The notes under the pieces: model-generated
Database searches by the model: none
Told to the model about the DNA's origin: nothing
The model's input: the letters and a program-made list of their open reading frames with translations, nothing else
Part shown: one piece after another, positions 42,984-52,321 of the stretch
How positions within the stretch are numbered: the stretch's first letter is position 1
Layout: every line of letters starts with the position of its first letter
Assembly: GCA_010692425.1 (NCBI GenBank)
Contig: JAAHHJ010000021.1
Coordinates: forward strand, 64,964-128,963
Source: Symploca sp. SIO3C6
GTDB lineage: Bacteria; Cyanobacteriota; Cyanobacteriia; Cyanobacteriales; Coleofasciculaceae
Reading direction: 5' to 3'
Length of the DNA: 64,000 nt
Translations under genes and position numbers: made by a program

Positions 42984-45740
42984 CTATATAACCAAAGTAC
43001 CGATATCGTAAATTCCCTCAGCTTCTTCTGGAATCTCAAACTCCAAAACTTCTCCGTTTTCAGTAAATAGGCGCAGTTGATAGTGACCAGGTTTGAGTCC
43101 TTCAGTAGCAAATTTGCCAGCACGATTCGTAAATAGAACCAAAGGTTTGCTCTCTGGATCCCAGAGAGATGTGATTTGACCACTCAGTAGCGAGACCGGC
43201 TCACCATTAGAGAATTTCAGCACACCGCGTAAGAAAACCTTGGCGTCTGTGCCAACCTGGATCAGGGTACCACTGCTATAGGTAGGTAGAATGTTAAACA
43301 CGCTCTGACCAAGGTCATATCCAATTGGCAAATCAGGTGCTTCAATCTGAACCTGAGAAACTAGATAGGGAGCTACACTGGGAAGCACTGCTGGGCCTAG
43401 CTGATCAATGCGAGCTAAAAAGTTATCCCGACTGGGATTAATACCAATTAACTGATCGCTCACACCAGGATGAGGAACTACCAGAACAAAACTATTATCG
43501 ATGGGTCGAGACCAACCGAAACGTCCTCCGGCAAACACTAAAGCTGTGCCAAAGTTGAAACGGGTAATATTTCTGGTGGTTTGTTGCCCATTGCGGGGAA
43601 GGATATAAAAATGGTTGAGGTCGAAATTAAAACGATAACCAGTTCGAGATAAACGCCCTGTAAAGTCGTAACTATTTGCATTTTGAGTTGCTCCTAGGGA
43701 AGTTCTCACACCTCCAACTGTTCTTGAATCAGTATAGTTCCAGGTCAATTGATTGGTTGTCTCGCCATCACTACTGATGTTTGATGATGTCTGTAGTGAT
43801 TGACCTAACTGAGGGAATGACCGAAAGAAATTGAGAGAAACTCTTTGTTCATCTGAACCTGTCTGGTTTTGAGTATGGGTGAGGTTTAAATTCACACCTA
43901 AACCGTTACCGAATGACCGGGAAAGTCGCAAAGATAATCTGTAGGGGTCAGTTTCCCGTCCGCGAGCCAATCTATACCTAAACTGTAAATTACTATTGAT
44001 ATCCCCAAATAGCTTTTGTCTGTAACTGGCAACTAGGTCTAAAGCAAAATCATTGTTGGGCTCTATTTCCCCCAAACTCATAAAATTAGACCCCCGATGC
44101 TCTAAAGACAAGCTAAAAGCCCTTTGAGAGGGGTTATCTGCACCAAGGCGAGTGTAGTCATAACGCAATCTGGCGGCATAGCCAATGTCAAAGTCATGGT
44201 CATGGCTCAAAGCCAGATCCCAGCCCAAACTACCAAAAGAGGCTGCCCAAGTTCCTTCAAAACCAACTAGCTGTTGTTGAGGGTCAGCTTGCAAATAAGC
44301 ACCCATCGTCAAGGAGTTACTTACACCCCAACGATGGGAGGCAGTCAAGGTTGGTAGCTCAAAATCATAGCTACGCTCACCATTCTCTAGCTGTGAAGGA
44401 AAGCCCAAGCTATAGGCAAACTGCTGTAAACCAGGAGCTAAAAGACCACTAGTAACTGTTGTGGCAAAGTTTAACCTCTGCACTCGACCAACATCATCTG
44501 TAATTACCAGCTCCACATCATTTAAACCAGCACCCAAATTTAAATCTCTAATATCTTGAGGTCCAGCAGGAAGCCTTATGGTTTGCTCCAAAGCACCATT
44601 GATAAAGACCTCAACTTGAGAGGGAGATTCTAGAAAAAACTCAAATTGGTTGATGGGTCGTGTGACTAAATAAGGTTGTAGAGAAAAGTTTCTAGCAACA
44701 GTAATTCCCGCCATAGGACGACTACTTTGATAACCAGTAATCGGAACTGAGATATCTCCTAATACATACCTTAAAGCTTGCTTTGGAGCATCACGCACTA
44801 GGCGTAAATCGCCCCGCACAAAGGATGGCTCTGCCTCTTCAGTGAAGTTGCCTTGAGCCTCAATCACCCAGCCATTAAGATTTAAAGAACCATCGAAGTT
44901 AAGGCGGAGGGGTTGACGTCCGAGATTTTGAGCATTTGTATCTTCCCAGATAAATTCTTGTCCACCCCGAAGATTGAGGTAGGCACTGATACTGCTAGGA
45001 CGAATAGCTGTTGCTGCTTGTGGAGGAAGTCCACCCTCGCGCAAATTGTAGACATTTGTGCGTCGCTGTGCCGGTGGCACTTGAATCCGCAATTGTAGAT
45101 CTCGTTCGTTAAAAGTTGCATCTAATCCATGTTCTTGTAGCGATTCTAGGGCAATGTTCCCTTGGTTGTCTACAGCTGCTTGCAAGTTATTGATAATATC
45201 AGGACGTACTATTTCTTCTAGTTTTTCCAGGAAGGTAGCCGCCTGCCAGCGCACTGCTGGTAATCCATGTGGTTCTAGCAGCACTAAAACTTGATCTTGT
45301 TGTTGATCGTTGATAAAAAAAGGAACAATTACTTGCTGTACACCTCGGTTGCGGGGCTTGCCGAAAACTTGCTCAAAAAGTTGATCTGTCTCCTCCTCAG
45401 AATTAGGGAGAGTTTTTTGCTGCTTTGGGTTTGTTGGGAGTTCAGTAGATTCAGCCGTAGACTGTAGTTGTTCAGGCTTATTAATATTGACAAATTGCTC
45501 ATCTACTTCTGTTGCAGCAGAAGGGAGTTGGGCTTGTTCAAGGATGGAAATTGGTAGCTTGACTGGATTTTTTTCTGGAGATGGAGTTAGTCTTGTCGTG
45601 GAAGTTTGGATAGACTTAGCCTGAACTGTGCTAGATAAAGAGGCAAGTGATATAAGACTACTCAAAAACAGAATTAAGAACTGAGTTGATTTGATGGATT
45701 TATCTATGAATGATGATTTGACTTGGCACTGAACATTCAT
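42984..45740 (-). CDS. Outer-membrane usher of a chaperone-usher pilus
   Basis: 918 residues with a signal peptide (about 15-41), a low-complexity linker, then an usher-type barrel. The conserved core GGLPPQAATAIRPSSISAYL begins the barrel region. VFINGALEQTIRLPAGPQDI and RDLNLGAGLNDVELVITDDV form the plug-like segment, and many alternating beta strands follow. The C-terminal domain GVLKFSNGEPVSLLSGQITS and KPGHYQLRLF resembles usher CTDs. It secretes and anchors pilus subunits. It is the last gene of a four-gene set on this strand (pilin, pilin, chaperone, usher). Confidence 0.8.
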   Translation of the reverse strand: MNVQCQVKSSFIDKSIKSTQFLILFLSSLISLASLSSTVQAKSIQTSTTRLTPSPEKNPVKLPISILEQAQLPSAATEVDEQFVNINKPEQLQSTAESTELPTNPKQQKTLPNSEEETDQLFEQVFGKPRNRGVQQVIVPFFINDQQQDQVLVLLEPHGLPAVRWQAATFLEKLEEIVRPDIINNLQAAVDNQGNIALESLQEHGLDATFNERDLQLRIQVPPAQRRTNVYNLREGGLPPQAATAIRPSSISAYLNLRGGQEFIWEDTNAQNLGRQPLRLNFDGSLNLNGWVIEAQGNFTEEAEPSFVRGDLRLVRDAPKQALRYVLGDISVPITGYQSSRPMAGITVARNFSLQPYLVTRPINQFEFFLESPSQVEVFINGALEQTIRLPAGPQDIRDLNLGAGLNDVELVITDDVGRVQRLNFATTVTSGLLAPGLQQFAYSLGFPSQLENGERSYDFELPTLTASHRWGVSNSLTMGAYLQADPQQQLVGFEGTWAASFGSLGWDLALSHDHDFDIGYAARLRYDYTRLGADNPSQRAFSLSLEHRGSNFMSLGEIEPNNDFALDLVASYRQKLFGDINSNLQFRYRLARGRETDPYRLSLRLSRSFGNGLGVNLNLTHTQNQTGSDEQRVSLNFFRSFPQLGQSLQTSSNISSDGETTNQLTWNYTDSRTVGGVRTSLGATQNANSYDFTGRLSRTGYRFNFDLNHFYILPRNGQQTTRNITRFNFGTALVFAGGRFGWSRPIDNSFVLVVPHPGVSDQLIGINPSRDNFLARIDQLGPAVLPSVAPYLVSQVQIEAPDLPIGYDLGQSVFNILPTYSSGTLIQVGTDAKVFLRGVLKFSNGEPVSLLSGQITSLWDPESKPLVLFTNRAGKFATEGLKPGHYQLRLFTENGEVLEFEIPEEAEGIYDIGTLVI

Positions 45741-45839
45741 AATTTATTATCTAGCCTCAATCCATCTCATGGTCATTAAAGACGCGGGGACAGGTCAGCG
45801 CGGAGACGCTCCAGACAAATTGGATGGGGATTTGACTCC

Positions 45840-45880
45840 AACCAATTTTAGGCACCGTAAGTGACGGTGGGGTATTTGAC
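45840..45880. repeat. Short hairpin, possible IS605 end remnant
   Basis: CACCGT and ACGGTG pair around AAGTG (about 45853-45869), followed by GGGGTATTTGAC. It lies in the spacer between chaperone and usher genes and resembles IS605 right-end hairpins. No transposase is nearby. Confidence 0.3.
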
Positions 45881-45981
45881 CATATTAATTTCAATAAACT
45901 TAGAAATTAACAATCAATTTGATCATAAAATCAGTCCTTTAAAAAGGATCAATTGATTTGTGTTTCAACTATTTAACTTGG

Positions 45982-46728
45982 TTAAAAATCAAAACTGCCC
46001 TCGATTTCACCCACCGGCAACCCTGAAGACCAAGGGATTGTAAATCGGCGTTTATTTCCTGATAAAATAACTTCGTTGCTAATATTTTTTAATTGTTCAG
46101 GCAGTAGTTCAATTTTTTCTCCAGAGACAGTTAATTGTAAAGCGAAATTTTTTAAAACTGCCCTAGCTGTTCCTTGATTATGTAAGGTAATTGCTAATTC
46201 ATTCTTACCATCTTCTGTTGATTGCCATTGCAGGCGATCGAGAACTACTTCCGGTTCCACATTCTCTGGACGGATGTAGATTGAACCGAGGTAACGAAGG
46301 AGTACTTTAATTTGTCCTTTTCTTTGCTCTGGTTTTTCCTCTGTTTCCTGTAGAATCTCAATTGGTAGTTGCTCAGCTAAGAGGCGATAGGTTAATTCGC
46401 GCTCAGGATTAGGTTCTCCTAACCAAGTAACTCGCACTGCCTGGGTTTGACCACCTTCGAGGATAATTTGGGAGGGATAAATTAAAAAATCATCCTCGGC
46501 ATTGGTGTAACTTTCTTTCCCTTCAAGGTCCATTGAACGAGTAACAACGGAAATTTCAACTGCAATCGGCTCGTCTTTATCATTAACAATTCGGTAGGAT
46601 TGGGTAGAGCCGGAGCCAGCCGGAGCAAATACTCTTGAAATTGGAATTAATTCAAAGGCAAAGGCTGGTGAGATAGCTGCTAAGACTAGCCAAAGTGTTA
46701 GTAAGATCTGCCGGAATAAAAAGTTCAT
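45982..46728 (-). CDS. Periplasmic pilus chaperone (PapD-like)
   Basis: 248 residues with a clear signal peptide (MNFLFRQILLTLWLVLAAIS, cleaved near PAFAF). Two Ig-like domains follow: the N-terminal one with FAPAGSGSTQSYRIVND and LIYPSQIILEGGQTQAVRVT, the second with LDRLQWQSTEDGKNELAITL. This is the PapD/archaic-type chaperone that donates a strand to pilin subunits. It overlaps the preceding pilin by four bases (ATGA). Confidence 0.8.
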   Translation of the reverse strand: MNFLFRQILLTLWLVLAAISPAFAFELIPISRVFAPAGSGSTQSYRIVNDKDEPIAVEISVVTRSMDLEGKESYTNAEDDFLIYPSQIILEGGQTQAVRVTWLGEPNPERELTYRLLAEQLPIEILQETEEKPEQRKGQIKVLLRYLGSIYIRPENVEPEVVLDRLQWQSTEDGKNELAITLHNQGTARAVLKNFALQLTVSGEKIELLPEQLKNISNEVILSGNKRRFTIPWSSGLPVGEIEGSFDF

Positions 46729-47291
46729 GGATTATCTGTAACTGTGAGGTTAATGGTGGAAGTATAAGTTCCAGGATCTTGTAGATTGGCTGGTGTGTAT
46801 TTGACGTACAAGTCTAAATTTTCTGTCCCGGCAGTGTTAGTGGAGAGATTGTAGTCATCACCAATAGGAGTGGTAAAATCAGCTGCGTCTGGAGTCGGTG
46901 CATCATCAGCAACAGTTGTCACCTGAAACCCAATCTCAGTACCACCAAATTTGGATAAATCTCCAGAACTGACAGTTAAGGTATAACCATTGGCATTAGC
47001 AGTTGAGACAGTTAAATCTGCAACTTTTACGATGTGCGTCTCGGCGCTTCCTTCCCCATCCAAGTCAAGATTATTAGTATTGGTCGTGGATGTTGAAGTG
47101 ATTGAAGGTTGGGCAAAAACTGGCTTTACACCTGCAATAACTAAGCACAGAGCTAGCCAGATAAGTTGACAGGGAGTATTCATATAGCAAGCCAACGTCA
47201 TCGCTTTTCTACACACTTTTAGAATTCCCACTTGAGGGTTACAAATAACAGATTTCTGGTAAAGTTCCTGAAACTTATTTCCACCCTGCAT
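46725..47291 (-). CDS. Pilus subunit-like protein 2
   Basis: Up to 188 residues. The hydrophobic stretch MNTPCQLIWLALCLVIAGVK ending PVFAQ is the signal peptide, so the true start may be the GTG at about 47216 or the ATG at 47201 or 47183; I list the full frame. The mature part is Thr/Asp-rich and beta-patterned (LDLDGEGSAETHIVKVADLT, DLYVKYTPANLQDPGTYTST). It shares LDLGGEGxA and DPGTY blocks with subunit 1. It is a structural subunit or tip adhesin, translationally coupled to the chaperone. Confidence 0.65.
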   Translation of the reverse strand: MQGGNKFQELYQKSVICNPQVGILKVCRKAMTLACYMNTPCQLIWLALCLVIAGVKPVFAQPSITSTSTTNTNNLDLDGEGSAETHIVKVADLTVSTANANGYTLTVSSGDLSKFGGTEIGFQVTTVADDAPTPDAADFTTPIGDDYNLSTNTAGTENLDLYVKYTPANLQDPGTYTSTINLTVTDNP

Positions 47292-47330
47292 AAAAAAATT
47301 CCCCCCTCTAAGACTTGTTAAGGGAGGTTA
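47292..47330 (-). terminator. Terminator-like hairpin between the two pilin genes
   Basis: On the minus strand, TAACCTCCC pairs loosely with GAGGGGGG, then AATTTTTTT runs directly into the second pilin frame. The position suits partial termination after the first pilin, giving excess major subunit over the downstream genes. Confidence 0.5.
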
Positions 47331-47435
47331 GAGAAGGAAGTTCATCTCTTGAAATTTAATCAGCCTGTGACTAGTGACAAGTCACTATATATTGTGAGGA
47401 GTTTTAGTTTTTGCCAATTGTGCTCATAGAGATTC

Positions 47436-47966
47436 TTATTTGTCTACAACACTTACAGTAATAGTGTCGTCATAAGTACCTGGGTCTAATACTACGGGTG
47501 CATCGTACATGATATAGAGGTCACGATCTTCTTCACCGTCAACATTATCTCGATTCAGGTCCTCAACGCGATCTGTTCCAGAGGCAGTGATGAAGTCCCC
47601 TGTGACGGGTGGTGCTCCACCCCCTGTCACTGTAACCACCTGGTAAGGCACAACATCGGTAGCATCGACATCAGTACTATTGGTCATGTCTCCAGAAGTA
47701 ATGGTAAGCTCAACACCATCCTCGTTATTGCTGGTAACAGTCAGTACTGCCACCTTCACAATTACGTCATCAGTAGCTGTTCCTTCACCACCCAAATCTA
47801 GGGCAGTAGCAGCTGCTTCCGGAGCTGCAGTGACAGCAAGAGTTGTTGCGACCTCTCCCTGTATATCGACAGTGTCTGTCGTCTGGGCAAGAGCAGCAGA
47901 GGAGAAGGTGGTAACACCGAGAATTAAACTAGAAGCAACGAGCAGACGATTAACTAAAGTAGACAT
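47436..47966 (-). CDS. Pilus subunit-like protein 1
   Basis: 176 residues with a typical signal peptide (MSTLVNRLLVASSLILGVTT, cleaved near AALAQ). The mature part is acidic and beta-rich (VDIQGEVATTLAVTAAPEAA, LDLGGEGTATDDVIVKVAVL) and ends LDPGTYDDTITVSVVDK, a likely donor-strand-accepting Ig-like subunit. It is the first gene of the operon, separated from pilin 2 by a terminator-like hairpin, so it is probably the major subunit. Weak resemblance to spore-coat-U-type subunits. Confidence 0.65.
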   Translation of the reverse strand: MSTLVNRLLVASSLILGVTTFSSAALAQTTDTVDIQGEVATTLAVTAAPEAAATALDLGGEGTATDDVIVKVAVLTVTSNNEDGVELTITSGDMTNSTDVDATDVVPYQVVTVTGGGAPPVTGDFITASGTDRVEDLNRDNVDGEEDRDLYIMYDAPVVLDPGTYDDTITVSVVDK

Positions 47967-48403
47967 TTTGTTTCCCTCTTAAATTTTGAATTGCTTTGGA
48001 CGAGTCGCGGAATCAGATTGAAGCAGTTCTTTTCCTCTGACATTTACTATCATGGAGACCCTATGTTTGCGTTCGTGTTAGCGCAACCGATTAATTTTGT
48101 GTATTTTTTATGTAAAGATTGTATTTTTTTATGTAAAGATTTCTTTTCCTGTTTGGATTAGAACCAGCCCTTTCAACCTTCAAAAAGCTTAAAATCTGAG
48201 CTGATGATGTGAACTTTTATCGACTTGATTCAAGATGCTAGTACCCAAACCAAGGAAATTCGTAGATCACCTGGAAAGGGCTAGTCCTGACTCTGAGCAG
48301 TCTTGATAGGGCAACTCGGACATTAACACTGTTGCTGCTCATACACTTATTAATTGACCTAAATTGGAAAATTTGGAGCGGTTAGTCGATTGAGGAGAAT
48401 TTT
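47967..48403. other. Divergent control region between pilus operon and PacL
   Basis: About 437 bases. It contains the two direct repeats at 48101-48141 and an AT-rich stretch. The promoters for both divergent units should lie here. Confidence 0.55.
48101..48141. promoter_or_regulatory. Two near-identical 20-bp direct repeats upstream of the pilus operon
   Basis: GTATTTTTTATGTAAAGATT (48101-48120) is followed directly by GTATTTTTTTATGTAAAGAT and T (48121-48141). The spacing of about two helical turns is typical for dimeric activators. They lie about 135 bases upstream of the pilin 1 start. Confidence 0.5.
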
Positions 48404-51169
48404 GTGAGTAACTGGTATCAATTAGATATTAAACAAGTATTGCAGCAACTGGATACCGATGCCACTACAGGTCTGACGGAAACATTAGTTAAGCGCCATC
48501 GTGAGCAATATGGTGCCAATGAGTTGAAACAAAAGGGGCAGAAAAATCCCTGGCTGATTATCTGGGAGCAACTTACCGCTCCTTTAGTAGTAATGTTAAT
48601 TGTTGCCGCCGTCATTTCAGCTGTGATTGGTGACTACAAAGATGCCATCGCCATTGTGGCGATTGTTATCCTCAACGCCTTCCTGGGATTTCGCCAGGAA
48701 TACAATGCTGAGCAGGCAATGGCGGCACTCAAAAAATTGGCAACCCCCAATGTTAGGGTGCGTCGCGAGGAGCAAGTGCAAGAAATCTCCGCCCGAGATT
48801 TGGTACCTGGTGACATTGTCTTACTGGAGGCAGGAAACCTTGTACCAGCAGACGGGCGCTTACTAGAGAGCATCAATCTGCAAGTCCAAGAATCAGCCCT
48901 GACTGGGGAGTCAGAAGCTGTGGAAAAAGACGCACAGACTGTGTTTGAGCAGGAGCAACCATTAGGCGATCGCTGTAATGTTGTATATATGGGTACTACT
49001 GTTACCTATGGTCGTGGTGCCGTGATCATCTCTGAAACTGGCATGCAGACGGAGTTGGGTCACATCGCCAATATGATCCAGACAGTAGAATCTGAGCCCA
49101 CCCCCTTACAGCAGCGTCTGGCCCAATTGGGTAAGACTATCGGTGCAGTTGCCGTGGCAATTGCCTTGTTAATTTTTATCTTAGGTCTGCTGCGCGGTGA
49201 AGAGACCAAAGATATGTTCTTGACAGCAGTTAGTCTAGTGGTGGCAGCAGTACCCGAAGGCTTGCCAGCAGTTGTGACTATTGCTCTAGCTTTGGGTGCT
49301 AAGCGGATGCTAAAGCGCCATGCTCTGATCCGTAAACTGCCTGCGGTGGAGACTCTTGGTTCTGTGACAACTATTTGTTCTGACAAAACTGGCACCCTCA
49401 CCCAAAACCAAATGACCGTTACTATGCTTGATGTCGCTGGTGAGCACATTGACTTCACCAGACCTCTCGACAGCAAGCAATCAACATTAGCCCCCGGAGA
49501 GCAACAAGCAGTAGAGCTGACAGGGCATCGGGCCCTAGCATTGTTGTTGGTAAGTGGAGCTTTATGCAACGACGCCACTCTCGAATCTGCTTCGGAGGAA
49601 GCTCTTACCTATCGTGCCATTGGTGATCCTACCGAGACGGCTTTAGTAGTTGCTGCTGCTCGTGTCAAACTGTGGAAAGGGAATTTAGAGCAAGCCTTTC
49701 CCCGAATTGCTGAAGTTCCTTTCGACTCGGAACGTAAGCGCATGACTACTGTTCACCAATGTCCAAACAACATTGATACTATTCCTGAAGCCTTCTCCTC
49801 AGCTTGGTCAATAACTCAAAGTAATGGCAATCCTCCCTACCTCGCCTTTACTAAAGGTGCCATCGATGGTTTATTAAATATTTCTTCCCATGTCTGGATT
49901 AATGACCATGGTGAGCCTCTCGATGAGAGTTGGCGGGAGCGGATTAGAGCAGAACATGATCAATTAGCTCAGGATGGTTTGCGCGTCTTGGGATTCGCCT
50001 TTCGCTCTTGGGAAAATGTCCCCACTGAGCAACAAGAGGACACCCTAGAGCAAGAGCTGGTTTTTATTGGTATGGTAGGTATGCTTGACCCTGCTCGACC
50101 AGAAGTGAAAGCAGCTATTGGCACCTGTCAGACAGCTGGTATTCGTCCAGTAATGATTACTGGTGATCATCCCCTTACTGCCCAGCATATTGCCACAGAG
50201 TTAGGTATTACTAACGATGGCAATCTTATGAACGGTCAAACTCTAAATCGTTTGTCTGTTCAAGAGTTAGAAGAGATTGTGGAATCAGTGGACGTTTACG
50301 CACGGGTATCGCCAGAACACAAACTCAATATTGTCCAAGCCTTGCAAGATAGAGGTCACATCGTTGCCATGACTGGAGACGGCGTCAACGATGCTCCGGC
50401 TTTGAAGAAAGCTGATATTGGTGTCGCTATGGGGATTACTGGCACAGACGTAGCCAAAGAAGCCTCTGATATTGTCCTACAAGATGACAACTTCGCCACC
50501 ATTGTCGCCGCCGTTGAAGAGGGAAGAGTAATTTACGATAATATTCGCAAGTTTATTAAGTATACCTTAACAGGCAATGCTGGCGAACTCTGGGTGATCC
50601 TACTAGCTCCTTTTTTGGGAATGCCTCTGCCACTAAGACCACTACAAATTCTCTGGATTAATTTAATCGCAGATGGGATGCTAGCTCTAGCCCTAAGCGT
50701 GGAACCAGCTGAGAGCAACATTATGCGCCGCCGCCCTTACAAACCAAAAGAAAATATCTTTGGTAGAGGGGTAGGTCGAGATATTATGTGGATCGGGCTA
50801 CTTGTCGGCATAATCTTACTGGCAGTGGCTTATGGATATTGGTCTGGTGACCAAGAGAGTTTGGCAATTGTGCAGACTATGGTATTTACTACCCTTGCCT
50901 TCTGTCGGATGGGATTAGCTCTGACACTGCGCTCGGAGCGAGATACGCTATTTAGTATTGGTTTACTTTCCAATAAGCCACTCCTGGGCGTAGTCAGCCT
51001 GACCTTTTTATTGCAACTGGCGGTGCTTTACCTACCCTTTCTACAAGAATTATTTGGAACTTTAGCTTTGAGAGGATCCGACTTAGCGATCAGTTTAGGC
51101 TTGAGTTTATTGGTTTTGGCAGTAGTAGAAGTTCAGAAGTTGCTACTGGGCTCTAGAAAAAGAGCCTAA
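48404..51169 (+). CDS. pacL: P-type (PacL-like) calcium/cation-transporting ATPase
   Basis: 921 residues from a GTG start. Phosphorylation motif [12 protein letters not shown] (Asp about 328), TGESEAV in the actuator domain, [20 protein letters not shown] in the hinge, and [17 protein letters not shown] in the fourth helix define a P2A/SERCA-type pump. In cyanobacteria PacL exports Ca2+ across the plasma membrane. The N-terminal cation-ATPase domain is present and length is normal. It converges with the secreted DUF4214-like gene, three bases apart. Confidence 0.88.
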   Translation: MSNWYQLDIKQVLQQLDTDATTGLTETLVKRHREQYGANELKQKGQKNPWLIIWEQLTAPLVVMLIVAAVISAVIGDYKDAIAIVAIVILNAFLGFRQEYNAEQAMAALKKLATPNVRVRREEQVQEISARDLVPGDIVLLEAGNLVPADGRLLESINLQVQESALTGESEAVEKDAQTVFEQEQPLGDRCNVVYMGTTVTYGRGAVIISETGMQTELGHIANMIQTVESEPTPLQQRLAQLGKTIGAVAVAIALLIFILGLLRGEETKDMFLTAVSLVVAAVPEGLPAVVTIALALGAKRMLKRHALIRKLPAVETLGSVTTICSDKTGTLTQNQMTVTMLDVAGEHIDFTRPLDSKQSTLAPGEQQAVELTGHRALALLLVSGALCNDATLESASEEALTYRAIGDPTETALVVAAARVKLWKGNLEQAFPRIAEVPFDSERKRMTTVHQCPNNIDTIPEAFSSAWSITQSNGNPPYLAFTKGAIDGLLNISSHVWINDHGEPLDESWRERIRAEHDQLAQDGLRVLGFAFRSWENVPTEQQEDTLEQELVFIGMVGMLDPARPEVKAAIGTCQTAGIRPVMITGDHPLTAQHIATELGITNDGNLMNGQTLNRLSVQELEEIVESVDVYARVSPEHKLNIVQALQDRGHIVAMTGDGVNDAPALKKADIGVAMGITGTDVAKEASDIVLQDDNFATIVAAVEEGRVIYDNIRKFIKYTLTGNAGELWVILLAPFLGMPLPLRPLQILWINLIADGMLALALSVEPAESNIMRRRPYKPKENIFGRGVGRDIMWIGLLVGIILLAVAYGYWSGDQESLAIVQTMVFTTLAFCRMGLALTLRSERDTLFSIGLLSNKPLLGVVSLTFLLQLAVLYLPFLQELFGTLALRGSDLAISLGLSLLVLAVVEVQKLLLGSRKRA

Positions 51170-51172
51170 ACC

Positions 51173-51748
51173 TTAAAATCTCCTACGTATTCTCCCACCA
51201 GCTCGAGATCTTCTGGCTTCATCACTTTCAAGAAGATCTCTGCGTACTCTTTCGAGTGACCATCCTCGTTCTAAATTTTTTTGGTAAGTTCTAAGTCCAT
51301 CACGATCGGCATCACGTCTGAGGATTTCTCGATAAAGCTGATTGATCCTTTCTCTTGCCTCTCGAGAGCCAGCCAGCTCTCGGCGAACCTTGGCATAATC
51401 CCAGTCCCCTGATAAAATGCGGTCAGCGTAAGTTCTGATCCCTCTGCGATCGCCTGAACGACCTAGCACATCTCGATAAAGATCATTAATCTCTCTGTAA
51501 ACGTAATCTCGGCGGCGAGTGTCGCGGGAGTTATCGTAGCGTCTGTCGTAGCGTCCGTCATCTCGCCTACGCTCTCGTCTGTCGTAGCGCCGATTGTACC
51601 ACTCAACCTCACGCTCAGTTGCCCGTCGCCCACAGACCACTTCGCTATTATATTCACTTACAATGCAGTATCGTCGTTGTGCTTGGGCAGGAGCTGCCAA
51701 AGCAGTGGTCATTATTAAGCCAGTAATTGTCAATAGTATAGGTTTCAT
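51173..51748 (-). CDS. Secreted Arg-rich protein with two DUF4214-like repeats
   Basis: 191 residues with a signal peptide (MKPILLTITGLIMTTALAAP, cleaved near AQAQ). An Arg/Asp/Tyr-rich linker (RYDRRERRRDDGRYDRRYD) is followed by two helical repeats, LYRDVLGRSGDRRGIRTYAD and LYREILRRDADRDGLRTYQK, each with a following W...VRR(D/E)L segment. This matches DUF4214-type (RTX-associated/linker) domains. Periplasmic or extracellular; function unknown. Confidence 0.65.
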   Translation of the reverse strand: MKPILLTITGLIMTTALAAPAQAQRRYCIVSEYNSEVVCGRRATEREVEWYNRRYDRRERRRDDGRYDRRYDNSRDTRRRDYVYREINDLYRDVLGRSGDRRGIRTYADRILSGDWDYAKVRRELAGSREARERINQLYREILRRDADRDGLRTYQKNLERGWSLERVRRDLLESDEARRSRAGGRIRRRF

Positions 51749-51832
51749 AACTGATCAGCTGCACTGATATAATTTGTTGGAATTTATAGCAGTTTTCAAG
51801 CTTGATGAAGTACACAACTCTTAGTTCTAAGG

Positions 51833-51891
51833 AACTATGTAAGGGCAACCCAAAAGAATAATTTACCCTTGTCTCCCCATCTCCCCCTCTG
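51833..51891. repeat. Composite dispersed repeat, second copy
   Basis: CTATGTAAGGGCAACCCAAA and the following ten bases match the complement of 12301-12330 at 28 of 30 bases, and are followed by a CTCCCC tract. See also 12240. Confidence 0.6.
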
Positions 51892-51956
51892 GCTTCAAAA
51901 AGGTGTACCTCACAAAAATTGAAAAGCACTATATCAGCAGCTATGTATCAGAATTT

Positions 51957-52259
51957 TCAGAAACTTGACTCCTTAGAAAGAAACTCAATTTGGGGTATTA
52001 ATGGGTCTTGAACAATGCCAATACCAGTAAAACTCCACCTTTGGAGCAAGCCTTTGATCTGAGTGCCGGAAGCTGACTCTACAGCAAAGCGGTCAGATAC
52101 ATCACTACCGTGGGTATTAAGATAGCTGAGGGCATCAAAATGTTCCTTAAACATCAACAGATAGCTCCTTGCAGCTGAGTCATCACCATGATCTACCTGG
52201 GCAACCAGATAGCGACCGTCAGATTGAGAGCGAATTAGATAATACAGTTGAGATACCAT
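51957..52259 (-). CDS. Conserved-looking hypothetical protein (100 aa)
   Basis: Starts MVSQLYYLIRSQSDGRYLVA, then YLLMFKEHFDALSYLNTHGS. It looks like a small globular alpha/beta protein without signal peptide. Not recognised. A G-rich repeat (52286-52320) sits between it and the ABC permease gene. Confidence 0.5.
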   Translation of the reverse strand: MVSQLYYLIRSQSDGRYLVAQVDHGDDSAARSYLLMFKEHFDALSYLNTHGSDVSDRFAVESASGTQIKGLLQRWSFTGIGIVQDPLIPQIEFLSKESSF

Positions 52260-52285
52260 TGGGAACTGCCATAGTTATTTATAAA

Positions 52286-52320
52286 GAGGGGGAGATGGGG
52301 AGATGGGGGGATGGGGAGAT
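52286..52320. repeat. G-rich low-complexity tract
   Basis: GGGGGAGATGGGGAGATGGG-type units between two genes, the same family as 5608. Confidence 0.8.
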
Positions 52321-52321
52321 A

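Noticed and set aside
49060..49578. 172-codon minus-strand frame inside the ATPase gene
   Set aside because: Antisense shadow of a strongly conserved P-type ATPase.
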